Below are positions 1-10,514 of a DNA stretch of 45,351 nt, one piece after another. This stretch comes from an uncultured Clostridium sp. Its GTDB lineage: Bacteria; Bacillota; Clostridia; TANB77; CAG-508. How positions within the stretch are numbered: the stretch's first letter is position 1; every line of letters starts with the position of its first letter. Position numbers and translations under genes: made by a program. The stretch is from positions 1 to 45,351 of the forward strand of contig CANSNA010000008.1 of assembly GCA_947648255.1 (NCBI GenBank). The letters are read 5' to 3'. The notes beneath the pieces were generated by a model. It was given only the letters and a program-made list of their open reading frames with translations, was not told where the DNA came from and did no database searches.

Positions 1-50
1 CAGGCACCGTAAGGGACTTTCACCCTCAAGTTGTTGCCCATGCTGGGCAC
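1..50 (-). mobile_element. Group II intron, 5' end (truncated by window edge)
   Basis: Read on the minus strand, the sequence from position 50 towards 1 begins GTGCCCAGCATGGGC and soon contains GGGTGAAAGTCCC. This is the layout of the 5' end of a bacterial group II intron, with a GTGYG-like start and the conserved GTGAAAGTCC of domain I. Only the first 50 bases lie in the window, so the reverse transcriptase and catalytic domains V and VI are not seen. The intron starts seven bases after a perfect hairpin (57-90), which is the insertion preference of class C introns (known for the family). Class assignment is inference. Confidence 0.7.
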
Positions 51-56
51 ACTAAG

Positions 57-90
57 AATATCAGATAAAAATTAATTTTTATCTGATATT
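57..90. terminator. Bidirectional terminator-like palindrome
   Basis: A perfect 17-bp palindrome (arm AATATCAGATAAAAATT) is followed by ATTTTTT on the plus strand. On the minus strand the hairpin precedes the intron start at 50, so it probably served as the intron's insertion target. It has no visible partner gene on the left inside the window. Confidence 0.6.
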
Positions 91-192
91 ATTTTTTACT
101 TAAAAGTTAAAAATAATCCAGAAAACATATTGACATAAGATAATATGCATGATAAAATATTAACACATTTACCAGGTAGGAGGTGAGAAGAA

Positions 193-477
193 ATGGAAGA
201 TAAACAATTTAAATTAATTATGGAACAAATGAAAACAATGCAAAAACAACTTAATGGTATGCAGAAGCAAATGAATAATATACAAGAACAAATCAATAGA
301 AAACAAGAAGAAACAAACAAAAGACTTGATAAAATAGATTTAGACCACAAAGACTTTAAAGAGGGTATTGGAGTGTTATTTATCGATTTAACAAAGGAAG
401 TTAATAAAAATACAAAAGGAAGAAAAATTATGAGCAAATATATTGATAATTTGTATCAATTAGTGCAAGATAGATAA
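193..477 (+). CDS. Small coiled-coil protein, function unknown
   Basis: This encodes 94 residues, starting with ATG after the strong ribosome binding site TAGGAGGTGAG. Residues 1-55 are rich in Gln, Lys, Glu, Asn and Met in a heptad-like pattern and look like one long amphipathic helix or coiled coil; residues 55-94 are mixed. There is no signal peptide or membrane segment, so it is probably cytoplasmic. It contains no CGG codon. I do not recognise a family; similar short Gln-rich helical proteins occur as regulators or phage-derived proteins, but nothing here decides it. The antisense frame over it is Ser/Cys/Leu-rich and is a shadow. Confidence 0.65.
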   Translation: MEDKQFKLIMEQMKTMQKQLNGMQKQMNNIQEQINRKQEETNKRLDKIDLDHKDFKEGIGVLFIDLTKEVNKNTKGRKIMSKYIDNLYQLVQDR

Positions 478-509
478 TTAAATTCAATGCTTAATTTATT
501 CGTTGTAAT

Positions 510-526
510 GCAAAAATTCTTTTTGC
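510..526 (+). terminator. Weak hairpin after the coiled-coil gene
   Basis: GCAAAAA and TTTTTGC form a 7-bp stem with a 3-base loop, followed by an A/T stretch without a clean T-run. It may end transcription of the gene at 193-477, but the signal is weak. Confidence 0.3.
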
Positions 527-554
527 AAAATTTTCCAATTACAAATTACGAACA

Positions 555-583
555 TTGACAATTTACATAAAATATAGTATAAT
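555..583 (+). promoter_or_regulatory. Consensus sigma-A promoter
   Basis: TTGACA and TATAAT are both perfect and separated by 17 bases. It points at the ORF starting at 709, leaving a leader of about 120 bases. The leader contains an 8-bp inverted repeat (AAATATGC at 593-600, GCATATTT at 617-624), which could be a leader hairpin. Confidence 0.7.
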
Positions 584-708
584 TGAAAAGTAAAATATGC
601 AAAAAATTTGTTAAATGCATATTTGCAAAAAACAAAGAAAGTGAGGTTTATAAGCTAAAATCTGTATCTTTTAACAACTAGTGCCATTTAATCATAAGGA
701 GGTCTAAT

Positions 709-1362
709 ATGCCAACTTTGGTAAAAATTAAAACGGTCCTGGAACATCCTGAGAAGTACGGAGATATCACCAGCAGAGATATTGAGTACAGACCAGATAA
801 TAAAAAACGGGTCTTTTTTCAAGGCTTGACAGGTGGAATTTCGGATCAAGATATCTATTCTGAGCAAAATCATAGATATCTTCCTGTCCTGTTTGAAGAC
901 AAAGTTTACCTCGTTTCAAAAAGTACTACCTGCCACAGCTTGATCCTTACAGGTATAAATGGATATAAAAATGCCACCATACTTTTGAGGGATTTTGCAA
1001 GGCTATATAACAATGATAGCTTGAGGGCAGAAGGTTTTATTTGGGACGAGGAGACCATCCAAATTATGGAATCTCTGCCAAGTGAGTACCGCACTATCAA
1101 AGGTGAGATCTACTGGACTGAAATCAAAGAGTGTATTCCTGAGCGTGATTTCTTTAGGGCTTGCTATGGAGTACAATGTATGACTGATGAAGGGTTAGAG
1201 CACAAACCTCTTTATATTTGGGGCGGAAGGTATGGTAAACAGGGGTACCCTGTTAAAGCCAAACTTAGGCCACTTATCAGGCTTGATCCCGATACCATTA
1301 TGGATGTGGACATGATCACGAACTATCTTGAAGCACCAATTAAAATTTACAGAGTTTCCTAA
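709..1362 (+). CDS. Unrecognised 217-aa protein, probably acquired
   Basis: This is an intact ORF with an excellent ribosome binding site (AAGGAGGTCTAAT before ATG), its own promoter (555-583) and its own terminator (1374-1421). Composition differs from neighbours: more C and G at third positions (CTG, ATC, ACC, GCC). The protein looks soluble, with no signal peptide or membrane helices; I do not recognise the family. It contains an in-frame CGG at 808-810 (codon 34) that must be Arg for the frame to continue. Read as the CGGN glycine quadruplet used by native genes, it would hit TGA five codons later. It is therefore either a recent transfer that this host cannot read through, or a counter-example. 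Confidence 0.7.
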   Translation: MPTLVKIKTVLEHPEKYGDITSRDIEYRPDNKKRVFFQGLTGGISDQDIYSEQNHRYLPVLFEDKVYLVSKSTTCHSLILTGINGYKNATILLRDFARLYNNDSLRAEGFIWDEETIQIMESLPSEYRTIKGEIYWTEIKECIPERDFFRACYGVQCMTDEGLEHKPLYIWGGRYGKQGYPVKAKLRPLIRLDPDTIMDVDMITNYLEAPIKIYRVS

Positions 1363-1373
1363 GCTGAAACCTT

Positions 1374-1421
1374 AAAAAGCCAAAGACTCACAGTTTAAAC
1401 TGTAAGCCTTTGGCTTTTTAA
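1374..1421 (+). terminator. Rho-independent terminator
   Basis: AAAAAGCCAAAG pairs with CTTTGGCTTTTT, and an inner ACAGTTTAAACTGT palindrome extends the hairpin. It directly follows the stop at 1362. Confidence 0.85.
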
Positions 1422-1453
1422 AATATAAATTAAGTGGTGAAGTTTAACCTTGC

Positions 1454-1488
1454 TTTTGAAGTAATAAAAATAAAATATTACTTCAAAA
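1454..1488. repeat. Perfect inverted repeat upstream of ftsK
   Basis: TTTTGAAGTAATA (1454-1466) and its exact reverse complement (1476-1488) are separated by 9 bases. There is no T-run, so it is not a typical terminator. It lies about 40 bases upstream of the putative ftsK promoter and may be an operator or a leftover hairpin. Confidence 0.4.
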
Positions 1489-1526
1489 TACCTAGCTTGT
1501 AATTATAAATTTTTCTCTAAAAAAAG

Positions 1527-1555
1527 TTGCAATTTAAAAAGTAGAATGATAAAAT
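1527..1555 (+). promoter_or_regulatory. Possible promoter for ftsK
   Basis: TTGCAA and TAAAAT are separated by 17 bases, with a second AT-rich TATAAT just downstream. It is the best match in the gap 1422-1606. Confidence 0.4.
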
Positions 1556-1606
1556 ATAATAGTAAATTTAGGATAAAAAACAAAAAAAGCAGAATGGAGA
1601 GAAACA

Positions 1607-4065
1607 ATGGGAAAAGCAAAAAAAAGTACAGGAAAGAGAAAAAAGAAGAAACAAGATGCATATGTTCAAGCAATAATTATAATAATATTTAGCATAGTAC
1701 TTGCAGTACTTATATATGGACAAACAGGTTCCTTTGGAAGAGGACTAAGTTCTATGCTTGGCGGATTAATGGGTTGGATAAAATATGTTCTTCCAGTAGG
1801 AATATTCATTGTAGGAATAGTTCTTACTAAAGAAGCTAAAGACCTTGTTATGCCTAAAATAATACAGCTCTCAGTTATAATACTGTGTATTTGTGGAATA
1901 ATGAGTTTAATGCAAATATCTAATAAGAATATAAATGTAGATGATGATTTTGGAGACATAATTGTAGAAAGTTATGATATAGGAACTAAAAATAAAGGCG
2001 GAGGAGCATTAGGAACAATTATTGCAGTACCTATGTCAAAAACAATTGGTGTTGCTTCATATGTAGTGCTAATTGGAATTTCAGTACTTCTTTCAATTTT
2101 TACATTTGGAATAAAGCCAGCAGAACTTATTGACAAACTTATAGAAAGAAGGCAAACTTCAAGATATGATGATGATGACGAAGAAGAGGAAGAAGTAGTT
2201 TCTAAAAAAGTAAGAGAAAGAGATAGAGAGAGAGTAAGGGAAGCAGGAAGAACAAAAAAGAGACCATCTGTTATTATGGAGAACTTATTTGATGATGATG
2301 AGATGGAAGATAAACCTAAGTATGATCATGATATACCTTTAGCATTTGATGAAAAGAAAATAGAACAAGAAGAAGAAATAAAACCAAAGAAAATAAAAGA
2401 AGAAAAAGAAAGCAAAAATGAAAAAATAAAAGAAGAGAAAAAAGAAGCTCCACAAGGAGACTTTATAGAAGCTAACCTATTTAAAGAAAAGAAAGAAGAG
2501 AAAAAGGAACAAACAAAGCAAGAGTTGCAATTAGAGCATTCACAAATAGAGCTGGATGAAAATTATGAATTTCCACCTATAGCATTATTAGAGCAAGGAG
2601 AAGGGAAGAAACTAAGATCAAAAACAGAACTTACAGAAAATGCTTTAAAACTACAAAAGACACTACATAGCTTTGGTGTATCAGCAAAAGTAGAAGATGT
2701 AGCAGTAGGTCCTGCAATTACAAGATATGAATTAAAACCAGCAGAAGGAGTTAGAGTAAGTAAAATTGCAAATCTTGCAGATGATATAGCACTAAACTTA
2801 GCAGCTCAAAGCATAAGAATAGAAGCACCAATTCCACGGAAAACAAGCAGTACGGAATAGAAATACCAAATAAAGACACAGAAATGGTACATTTAAGAGA
2901 TATATTAGATTCAGAAGAATTTGCAAAATCAGAATCAAAACTTTCTATGGGACTTGGTAAAGACGTAAGTGGTACAAGAGTGATTGCAGATATTGCAAAA
3001 ATGCCACACTTATTAGTTGCACGGAAGCACAGGCTCAGGAAAGAGTGTATGTGTAAATACTCTTATAACAAGTATTTTGTATAAAGCAAAACCAAATGAA
3101 GTAAAACTTGTAATGGTAGATCCAAAAATTGTAGAACTTTCAGTATATAATGGAATACCTCACCTTCTTATTCCAGTTGTAACAGATCCAAGAAAAGCAG
3201 CAGGAGCACTTGCTTGGGCGGTACAAGAAATGGAAGATAGATACGCAAAATTTGCCGCAAAAGGTGTCAGAGATATAAAAGGGTATAATAAATCACTAGA
3301 GGAAGATAGAGAAGAAGAAGGAGCAAGAAAGCTACCACAAATAATTATAATAATAGATGAGCTTGCAGATCTTATGATGGTTGCTGCAAAAGATGTAGAA
3401 GATGCAATATGCCGTTTAGCACAAAAAGCAAGGGCTGCTGGAATGCACTTAGTTATTGCAACACAAAGACCATCAGTAGATGTAATAACAGGATTAATCA
3501 AAGCAAATATACCATCTAGAATCGCATTTGCAGTTTCTTCACAAATAGATTCTAGAACAATTCTAGATATGCCAGGAGCTGAAAAACTTTTAGGAAAAGG
3601 AGATATGCTTTACTACCCAACAGGAGTGTCAAAACCTACAAGGGTTCAAGGAACTTTTGTATCTGATAAAGAAGTAGAAAAAATTGTAGACTTTATAAAA
3701 AGAGATGGAGAAGCAACATATAATGAAGATATAATAGAATCAATAGAAAAAGCAAATAAATCAGACAAAGAAAAAGAAATTGAAGCAGACGAAGATGATG
3801 ATACAGACCCAAGACTAAATGAAGCAATAGAACAAGTACTAGAATATGGACAAGCCTCAGCATCATTTTTACAAAGAAAATTAAAAGTGCGGATATGCAA
3901 GAGCACGGAAGAATAATAGACCAAATGGCAGAAAGAGGTATAATTTCAGGATATCAAGGAAGTAAACCTAGAGAAGTCTTAATGACAAAAGAAAGATGGC
4001 AAGAGCTTCAAAATGAGCCACATGTAGAAGAAGGAGAAGAGCTTGTAGGAGAAACAGAAGAATAA
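1607..4065 (+). CDS. ftsK: FtsK/SpoIIIE DNA translocase (5 CGGN sites)
   Basis: Reconstructed length is 817 aa. Residues 20-190 hold about four membrane helices, then an acidic/Lys-rich linker to about residue 320, then the RecA-like motor and a C-terminal winged-helix gamma domain. The motor pumps chromosomal DNA through the division or sporulation septum. Read normally the gene breaks into pieces. Reading CGGA as Gly at 2837, 2853, 3022, 3890 and 3906 restores family motifs: PIPGKQAVGIE (Gly411 and 416), the Walker A GSTGSGKS (Gly472), and VGYARAGRII in the gamma domain (Gly761 and 766). All five are in phase after counting earlier shifts, and (2459-5) divides by 3. DEKAD-type Walker B lies near residue 585 ([12 protein letters not shown]). 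Confidence 0.93.
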
Positions 4066-4084
4066 AAGGAAAGGGTAAAAACAA

Positions 4085-5644
4085 ATGAAAACAAATGACA
4101 TTATATCAAAATTCCAAAGCAACAATAATAAATTAGAAACAGTTTTATCTAAAAAAGCCTTTGCAGGAGATGTAAAAAATCTCCTGCTTAGTATGCTATA
4201 TAATATAACTAGCTCATATAATGAATATGCAAGGATAAAAGTAAATGTAGAAGCTAAAAACAAGTTTGTAGACGATATTATAGCAATAATAGAAAGTTGT
4301 GAAAGCATAGAACTTATAAATGCCAGTAGTGATGAAGGAAAAAAACTCGCAAAGCAAGGGCTCACATGCGAAGTAGACACATATCTAAAAACAATAAAAG
4401 TAATTCCAACAGAAAAAGCTATGCTTTTTGCATTATTTAAAATGAATGATACAAGAATGTATATAGATGAGAAATACCATTTACTAACTACTGCATTACC
4501 TGAGATGTTAAATGAAGGACATGATATAAATAATATAGAAATAATACGAGACTTTACATCATGGTCATGGAACACAGTCTTATCAGATATAAGCGATATT
4601 GACTGTAATTTGGTATATCAAAATTTGCAAATGCTATTAGGGTATAAATTTTTAGAAGTTTGGATGAGGCTTTCAAACCAAAAAGAATTACTAGAAAAGT
4701 TAGAAAATGAACTAACAGAGCATTATGGTGATGATAGAGCAAAAAAAATACTAGATAATATTTATAGACTATCAATAATTGTATGTGCCCAAAGAAATAA
4801 AACAGAAAAGCAAAGACTTATAGAAGAAAAAGAATGGGAAGAAGCAGAATTAGATAAACTAAAGGATAAAACAAAACTTGTTGAAGAAATGACAAAAATA
4901 AAAAAAGAAAAAGCAAAAGAAATTAAAAGACTAGATGAAATAATTAGGAATGAAGAACTATTAGCTAAAGAATTTGAAGAAAGAAATAAAAAGCTAAGTG
5001 AATATAAAAAAATATTTAGTGTAGAGGTTTTACTTGGAACACTAAAAAAAGAAAGAAAAAAAGCCTTAGGAGAAATAGAGAATTGCAATAAATTATTAGA
5101 TGCAAAAAATTATGTAGAAAGAAGAAATCAACTAGAAAAAGATATAGATCTACTTAAGGATGTAAAGACTATTAGAAATAAAGAAAAATATAAAATATTA
5201 CTTCAAAAACTATTTATAAATTGCCTTGAAGATAAAGTGTATAAAATAACAACAATAGAGCAAAAAAAAGAAGCTTTAGCGATTTTGTATGTAATAAGGT
5301 ATTATAAATTTGTAGCATTTGATGAAGAAAAATTTATAAAAGATATAGAAGAATTAGAAGAAGACTTAGACAAAATAGAAGGAAAAATGCTTCAAAATCT
5401 TTTTGAAATAAAAGCAATAAATCCTATAACAAAAGATATTGAAACAGATATAGGGATAATAAAACCAATTTTAAATAGCAGAATAATGGACCTTGCAAAT
5501 GTAAGCATACAAGTTATGCAGGCAGCAGACAAAATAGGTGTTAAAATCTATGATGGAAATATTTTAGAAATAGAATTTACAATTCCAAACTTAAACAAAG
5601 TAGAAATAAAGGGAAAGAAAAAAATAAAACTATTTACTAAATAA
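4085..5644 (+). CDS. Large coiled-coil protein, function unknown
   Basis: This encodes 519 aa with no CGG codon and no visible break. The first 240 residues look globular; residues about 260-380 are Glu/Lys-rich with heptad character and form a long coiled coil; the last 80 residues look like a small folded domain. There is no signal peptide. It starts 19 bases after ftsK and ends 15 bases before the beta-CASP gene, so all three may be cotranscribed. I do not recognise the family; a role with DNA translocation or RNA turnover is only suggested by neighbours. Confidence 0.8.
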   Translation: MKTNDIISKFQSNNNKLETVLSKKAFAGDVKNLLLSMLYNITSSYNEYARIKVNVEAKNKFVDDIIAIIESCESIELINASSDEGKKLAKQGLTCEVDTYLKTIKVIPTEKAMLFALFKMNDTRMYIDEKYHLLTTALPEMLNEGHDINNIEIIRDFTSWSWNTVLSDISDIDCNLVYQNLQMLLGYKFLEVWMRLSNQKELLEKLENELTEHYGDDRAKKILDNIYRLSIIVCAQRNKTEKQRLIEEKEWEEAELDKLKDKTKLVEEMTKIKKEKAKEIKRLDEIIRNEELLAKEFEERNKKLSEYKKIFSVEVLLGTLKKERKKALGEIENCNKLLDAKNYVERRNQLEKDIDLLKDVKTIRNKEKYKILLQKLFINCLEDKVYKITTIEQKKEALAILYVIRYYKFVAFDEEKFIKDIEELEEDLDKIEGKMLQNLFEIKAINPITKDIETDIGIIKPILNSRIMDLANVSIQVMQAADKIGVKIYDGNILEIEFTIPNLNKVEIKGKKKIKLFTK

Positions 5645-5659
5645 AGGAGGAATTTGAAG

Positions 5660-7313
5660 TTGAAAATTACTTTTTTAGGGGCAGCAGAAGGAGTTACAGG
5701 CTCAAATTTTTTAGTAGAAGGTCGGCGGAAAAAAATTTTTAGTAGACTGCCGGAATGTTTCAAGGAAGTAAAAAAGAAGAAGACAAAAACTATGATGAAT
5801 TTGCCTTCGATGTAAAAGAAATAGACTTTGTATTACTTACACATGCACATATAGACCACTCAGGTAGAATTCCAAAACTATATGTAGATGGATATAGAAA
5901 TCCAGTTTATGCAACAAAAGCAACTTGTGATTTGTGCCGGTATAATGCTTCCAGACAGCCGGTCATATCCAAGAAATGGAAGTAGAATGGAAAAATAGAA
6001 AAAGACAAAGAGAAGGAAAGCTAGGATATCCACCAATCTATACAGCAGAAGATGCTGAGAAATGTTTAAAACTATTTGAAAGCATAGAATACAATGAACT
6101 TGTTCAAATAGACCAAAACATAATAGTTAGATATAATGATGCAGGACATATGCTAGGTTCAGCAATAATTGAAGTGTGGGTAAAAGAAAATCGGAAAAAC
6201 AGAAAAAATAGTATTTACAGGTGATATAGGTAATAATGACATACCACTTTTAGCATCCCCAACAATGATAGAATCAGCAGACTATGTTGTGATGGAATCT
6301 ACTTACGGAAATAGACTTCACATGAAAAATGGAGATAAAGCAGAATTGTTTTTAAACATAGTTTATGAAACTATAAGAAAGGGTGGAAACGTAGTAGTTC
6401 CATCATTTGCAGTGCGGAAGGACACAAGAAATACTATATGAGCTAAACAGGATAAAAGAAAACACTAAAGATGAAACCTTTATTAACAAATATAGACTAT
6501 TAATGGAAACACCAGTATATGTAGATAGTCCACTTGCAATATCAGCAACAGAAGTATTTAAAAATAATGAAGACCTATTTGATGATGATGTAAAAGAAGA
6601 AATTAGAAGTGGTGATGATCCTCTAGAATTTAAAGGCTTACAATTTACTAAAACTGCTGAAGAATCAAAGGCATTAAACGAAACAGGAGAGCCAATGATA
6701 GTAATTTCAGCAAGTGGAATGTGTGATGTACGGAAGAATCAAACATCACTTAAAACACAACCTTTGGAACTCAAATAATACAATATTATTTGTAGGATAT
6801 CAAGCTCCAGGCACTCTAGGAAGGAAAATAGTAGAAGGTGCCAAAAAAGTGAAAATATTTGGAGAAGAAATAGCGGTAAATGCTAAAATAGAATACATTG
6901 AAGGATATTCGGGTCATGCAGACCAAGAATGGCTTTTAAACTTCATATATTCATTTATAAATAAACCAAAACAAATAATACTAGTACATGGTGAAAGAGA
7001 AGCTCAAAATGAATTAAAAGAGAAAATACAAGAAGAAGCAAAGATCCCAGTAACCATTCCTAAATATGGTGAAATATATAATGTAGAAAATGAAAAAGTA
7101 AGTTTTGATGGAAGATTAGAGCTTGAATCAATTAAGAGAATAAGAAGAGTAGAAATTGTAAATAAAGTAAAAATGCTAAAAGATGAAATGAACGACATGG
7201 AAGAAATACTAAAAACAGATATTTTAACAGAGGAAGTAAAAGATGATGAAATAAATAGCATAACACTAAAGCTAAAAGAGATAGAAAAACTTATAGTTAG
7301 TATAATAGAATAG
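5660..7313 (+). CDS. Beta-CASP metallo-beta-lactamase ribonuclease family (7 CGGN sites)
   Basis: Reconstructed length is 548 aa, from a TTG start 9 bases after AAAGGAGG. It shows the metallo-beta-lactamase motif HAHIDHSG (about residues 58-65), a later GDIG Asp motif, and beta-CASP plus RMMBL regions (SGMCDVGR, GYSGHADQ, LVHGE). The family (COG1236, CPSF-like) contains metal-dependent RNases. Seven CGGN glycines are needed: CGGC 5723, CGGA 5751, CGGT 5938, CGGT 5960, CGGA 6192, CGGA 6415, CGGA 6731. They restore, for example, VDCGMFQGS, LPDSGHIQ, FAVGRTQE and CDVGRIKHH. This is the highest count in the window. The 0-frame pieces share no single frame, so ordinary annotation would call it a heavily degraded pseudogene. 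Confidence 0.92.
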
Positions 7314-7321
7314 GAGAACAT

Positions 7322-9223
7322 ATGAAAACATATTTTAATGATGCAATAATAGGAAACAAAGAAGTAAGATGTGGATTAACAGATAAAGGAGAAATTGTTA
7401 GAATTTGCTACCCAAATATAGACTATAGACAGTTTATAGAGCATTTGCACATGGGAGTAAAAGTAAATGATTCTGGAATAATATATCTCCATAATGATGT
7501 AAATAATGTATATAAACAAGAATATTTAGAAGATACAAATATATTAAAAACCGAAATAAAAAACACATATTTTAATTTAAGAATGGAACAAACAGACTTT
7601 GTTTCAATGACAAACAATGTAATAATTCGAAAATATGTATTCACAAATGAACATGAAATTAGTCTAGATATAAAATTCTTAGTTCACTCAAAAATGCTAA
7701 CAGAAGAAAGTAATTTTGTAGGAGCAAAACTTATAGAAGCTGGTATGTTACAATATTCGCATAATTATAATATGGCAATATTTTCAAACGAATTAAGCTT
7801 AAATTCACACAAAATAAATGGAATAGATGATGAAATAAAAAGTGGAAACTTGTATGATAAAGACTATATAGGAATGACAAATAATTCAGGAATAAGCTAT
7901 GAAGTAGGAACCTTAAAACCAAAAGAAACAAAAGAATTTAGTATTATGATTTATCTTTTTGAAAATAACGAAAAAGATAAAATAGAAGATTTAGATGCAA
8001 GTATAGATAAAATGAGAAAGCTAGAACCTAAAAAGGAATTTCAAAGTACAAAAAAATATTGGAAAAGCTATCTAAGAACACATATTACAAGAATAATTGA
8101 AGAAGACACATCAAATAGAAAAAACACAAATAATATTTACAAAAGAACAATACTTTTATACCCATTACTTCAAAATGAAAAAACAGGTGGAATTGCAGCA
8201 GCAATGGAAGTAGATGAAAATTTCTCAAAATGCCGGTAGATATTCGTATTGCTGGCCAAGAGATGCAGTTTATATAACTAAAGCACAAGACCTATTAAAA
8301 ATGGGAAAAGAAACAGAAAAATTTTATAAAATATTTTGCAGAAATACACAAAATAAAAATGGAATGTGGGAACAAAGATTTTTTACAGATGGAAAACTAG
8401 CACCTTGCTGGGGGTACCAAGTAGACGAAACAGCAAGTGTAATTTTTGGTGTTTATGACCATTATACTAGAACCCAAGACAAGAAATTTTTAAAAGATAA
8501 CTTAAAAATGTTAGAAAAGGGAGTAAAATTTCTAGAAACATACTTAGAAGATATATTTAAAGAAAAAAAAGAAATACATGTCAGTTATGACTTATGGGAA
8601 ATGCATGAAGGAATAAGCACATATTCACTTTCAGCAATTTTTGGAGCTTTCCAAAGTATGTTAAAAATCTATGAAACACTAGAAGAGGTGCAAGAAAATA
8701 GACTAAAACAAGAAACAATTACAAAACAAAAAGAAGACCTACTACAAGGACTAGAAGACATAAAAGAATATATAAAAGAAAATTTATATAGTGAAGAAAA
8801 GAAGAGCTTTATAAGAAGCAAAGAAGACAAAAGTTTAGACATAGCTGTACTTGGACTAGTTACTCCATTTGAAGTATTTTCACCAAATGAGAGAAAAATA
8901 ACAAATACAATAGAAACCATAAATCTAAATTTAAGAACATACACAGGGCGGATATCTAAGGTTTGAAGGTGACCATTATACAAAAGATAGACCATGGGTT
9001 ATTGCAACTTTATGGATGTCCTTGTATTATCTTCAAATTCATGATACAATACATGCAGCAGAATGTTTCGAATTTGTAGTAAACTCAAGTTCAAAACATC
9101 GGATTTTTAGCAGAGCAAGTTAATAATAACGAAATGAAACCAGCATGGGTAATAGGGCTTGCATGGTCTCACGCAATGTTTGTTATAGTACTTGAAGAAC
9201 TAATAAAACTAGGAGCAATTTAG
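7322..9223 (+). CDS. Glycoside hydrolase family 15-like protein (3 CGGN sites)
   Basis: Reconstructed length is 632 aa. The N-terminal half is a beta-rich domain; the C-terminal (alpha/alpha)6-barrel half has CGRYSYCWPRDA (about residues 304-315), WGYQVDETA with a catalytic-type Glu, GGYLRFEGD and PAWVIGLAWS, matching GH15 glucoamylase or glucodextranase-like enzymes that release glucose from alpha-glucans. There is no signal peptide, so it is probably cytoplasmic. CGGT at 8234 (Gly305; the 0-frame reads CGG TAG), CGGA at 8949 (Gly543) and CGGA at 9100 (Gly593) must each be one Gly. It lies 8 bases after the nuclease gene. Confidence 0.9.
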
Positions 9224-9237
9224 AAAGGAAGTAAAAA

Positions 9238-10351
9238 ATGAAGAAATATTTATTTACATCAGAAAGTGTAACAGAAGGGCATCCAGATAAACTATGTGAT
9301 TTAATATCAGATACAATATTAGATAAATGTTTAGAGCAAGATGAAAATTCACGAGTTGCAGTAGAAACATTTGCATCAAATGACAAAATCACAATAGCTG
9401 GGCAACTTACAACAAATGCAAAAATAAACATTGAAGAAATAGCAAGAGAAGTATTAAAAAGCATAGGATACAAAGGAAAAGGAATAGATATAGACTATGA
9501 AAATTGCAAAATAGATGTAAATATAACAAAACAGAGTGCAGATATAGCACAAGGAGTAGATGTAGGAGGAGCAGGAGATCAAGGCATAATGTTTGGATTT
9601 GCGAGTTCTGAAACAGAAGACTACATGCCATTTGCAATAGATCTTGCACATAAACTATCAAAAAAATTGACAGAAGTAAGAAAAGAAAAGATATTACCAT
9701 ATCTAGGACCAGATCGGAAAAACACAAGTTACAGTAGAATATGAAGAAGAAAGACCAAAAAGAATAGAAACAATATTAATTTCAAACCAACATGATAGTG
9801 AAATTTCACTAGAAAAAGTAAAAAAAGATATAATAGAAAAAGTTATAAAAGAAGTAGTAAACCCTAAATATTTAGATGAAAACACAAAATATTACATAAA
9901 TCCAACAGGCAGATTTGTAATACGGAGGTCCTCTAAGTGATACAGGATTAACAGGTAGAAAAATAATAGTAGATACATATGGTCGGATATGCAAGACATG
10001 GTGGAGGAGCATTTTCAGGAAAAGATTCAAGTAAAGTAGACAGGAGTGCAGCATATATGCTTCGCCATATTGCAAAAAATGTTGTTGCAAATGGATATGC
10101 AAAAAAATGCGAAATACAAATTGCTTATGGGATAGGAATTGCAAAACCTATATCAATATATGTTAACACCTTTGGAACAAATACAATTTCAGAAGAAGAG
10201 ATAAAAGAAAAAATACAAAACAAATTTGACCTAACTCCAGACCGGAATTATAAAATATCTAGGTTTAAGAAAACCAATATATGCTAAAACTACAAACTAT
10301 GGTCACTTTGGAAAAGAAGGATTACCATGGGAAGAAATAATAGAAATTTAA
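9238..10351 (+). CDS. metK: S-adenosylmethionine synthetase (4 CGGN sites)
   Basis: Reconstructed length is 369 aa, slightly short for MetK. It makes S-adenosylmethionine from Met and ATP. Family motifs are visible: [12 protein letters not shown] at residues 7-18, [10 protein letters not shown] near 111-120, and the signature GGGAFSGKD near 255. CGGA at 9715 (Gly160, GPDGKTQV), 9923 (Gly229, VIGGPLSD), 9984 (Gly249, [10 protein letters not shown]) and 10243 (Gly335, TPDGIIKYL) is needed to join the pieces, and all four are well-conserved Gly positions. As an essential enzyme, its dependence on the shift is strong evidence that the sites are decoded efficiently. A terminator follows. Confidence 0.95.
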
Positions 10352-10377
10352 ACTAAGATGTTACTAAAAAATATAGT

Positions 10378-10408
10378 AAAAAGACTGCTTTAGTGGGGCA
10401 GTCTTTTT
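10378..10408 (+). terminator. Rho-independent terminator after metK
   Basis: AAAAAGACTGC and GCAGTCTTTTT form an 11-bp stem ending in a T-run. Confidence 0.85.
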
Positions 10409-10514
10409 GCCAGTATTTTAATTAAAAATACAAAAATAAAAAATTACTTGCAATAATTAAAAAAACGAAATATAATAATAAAATAGAGAAAATAAAGAAA
10501 TGAGGATAAACAAA

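Noticed and set aside
1741..2010. CGG trinucleotides in GGC GGA near the start of ftsK as shift sites
   Set aside because: They are out of frame (second base of GGC onward); normal reading keeps membrane-domain sequence and phase.
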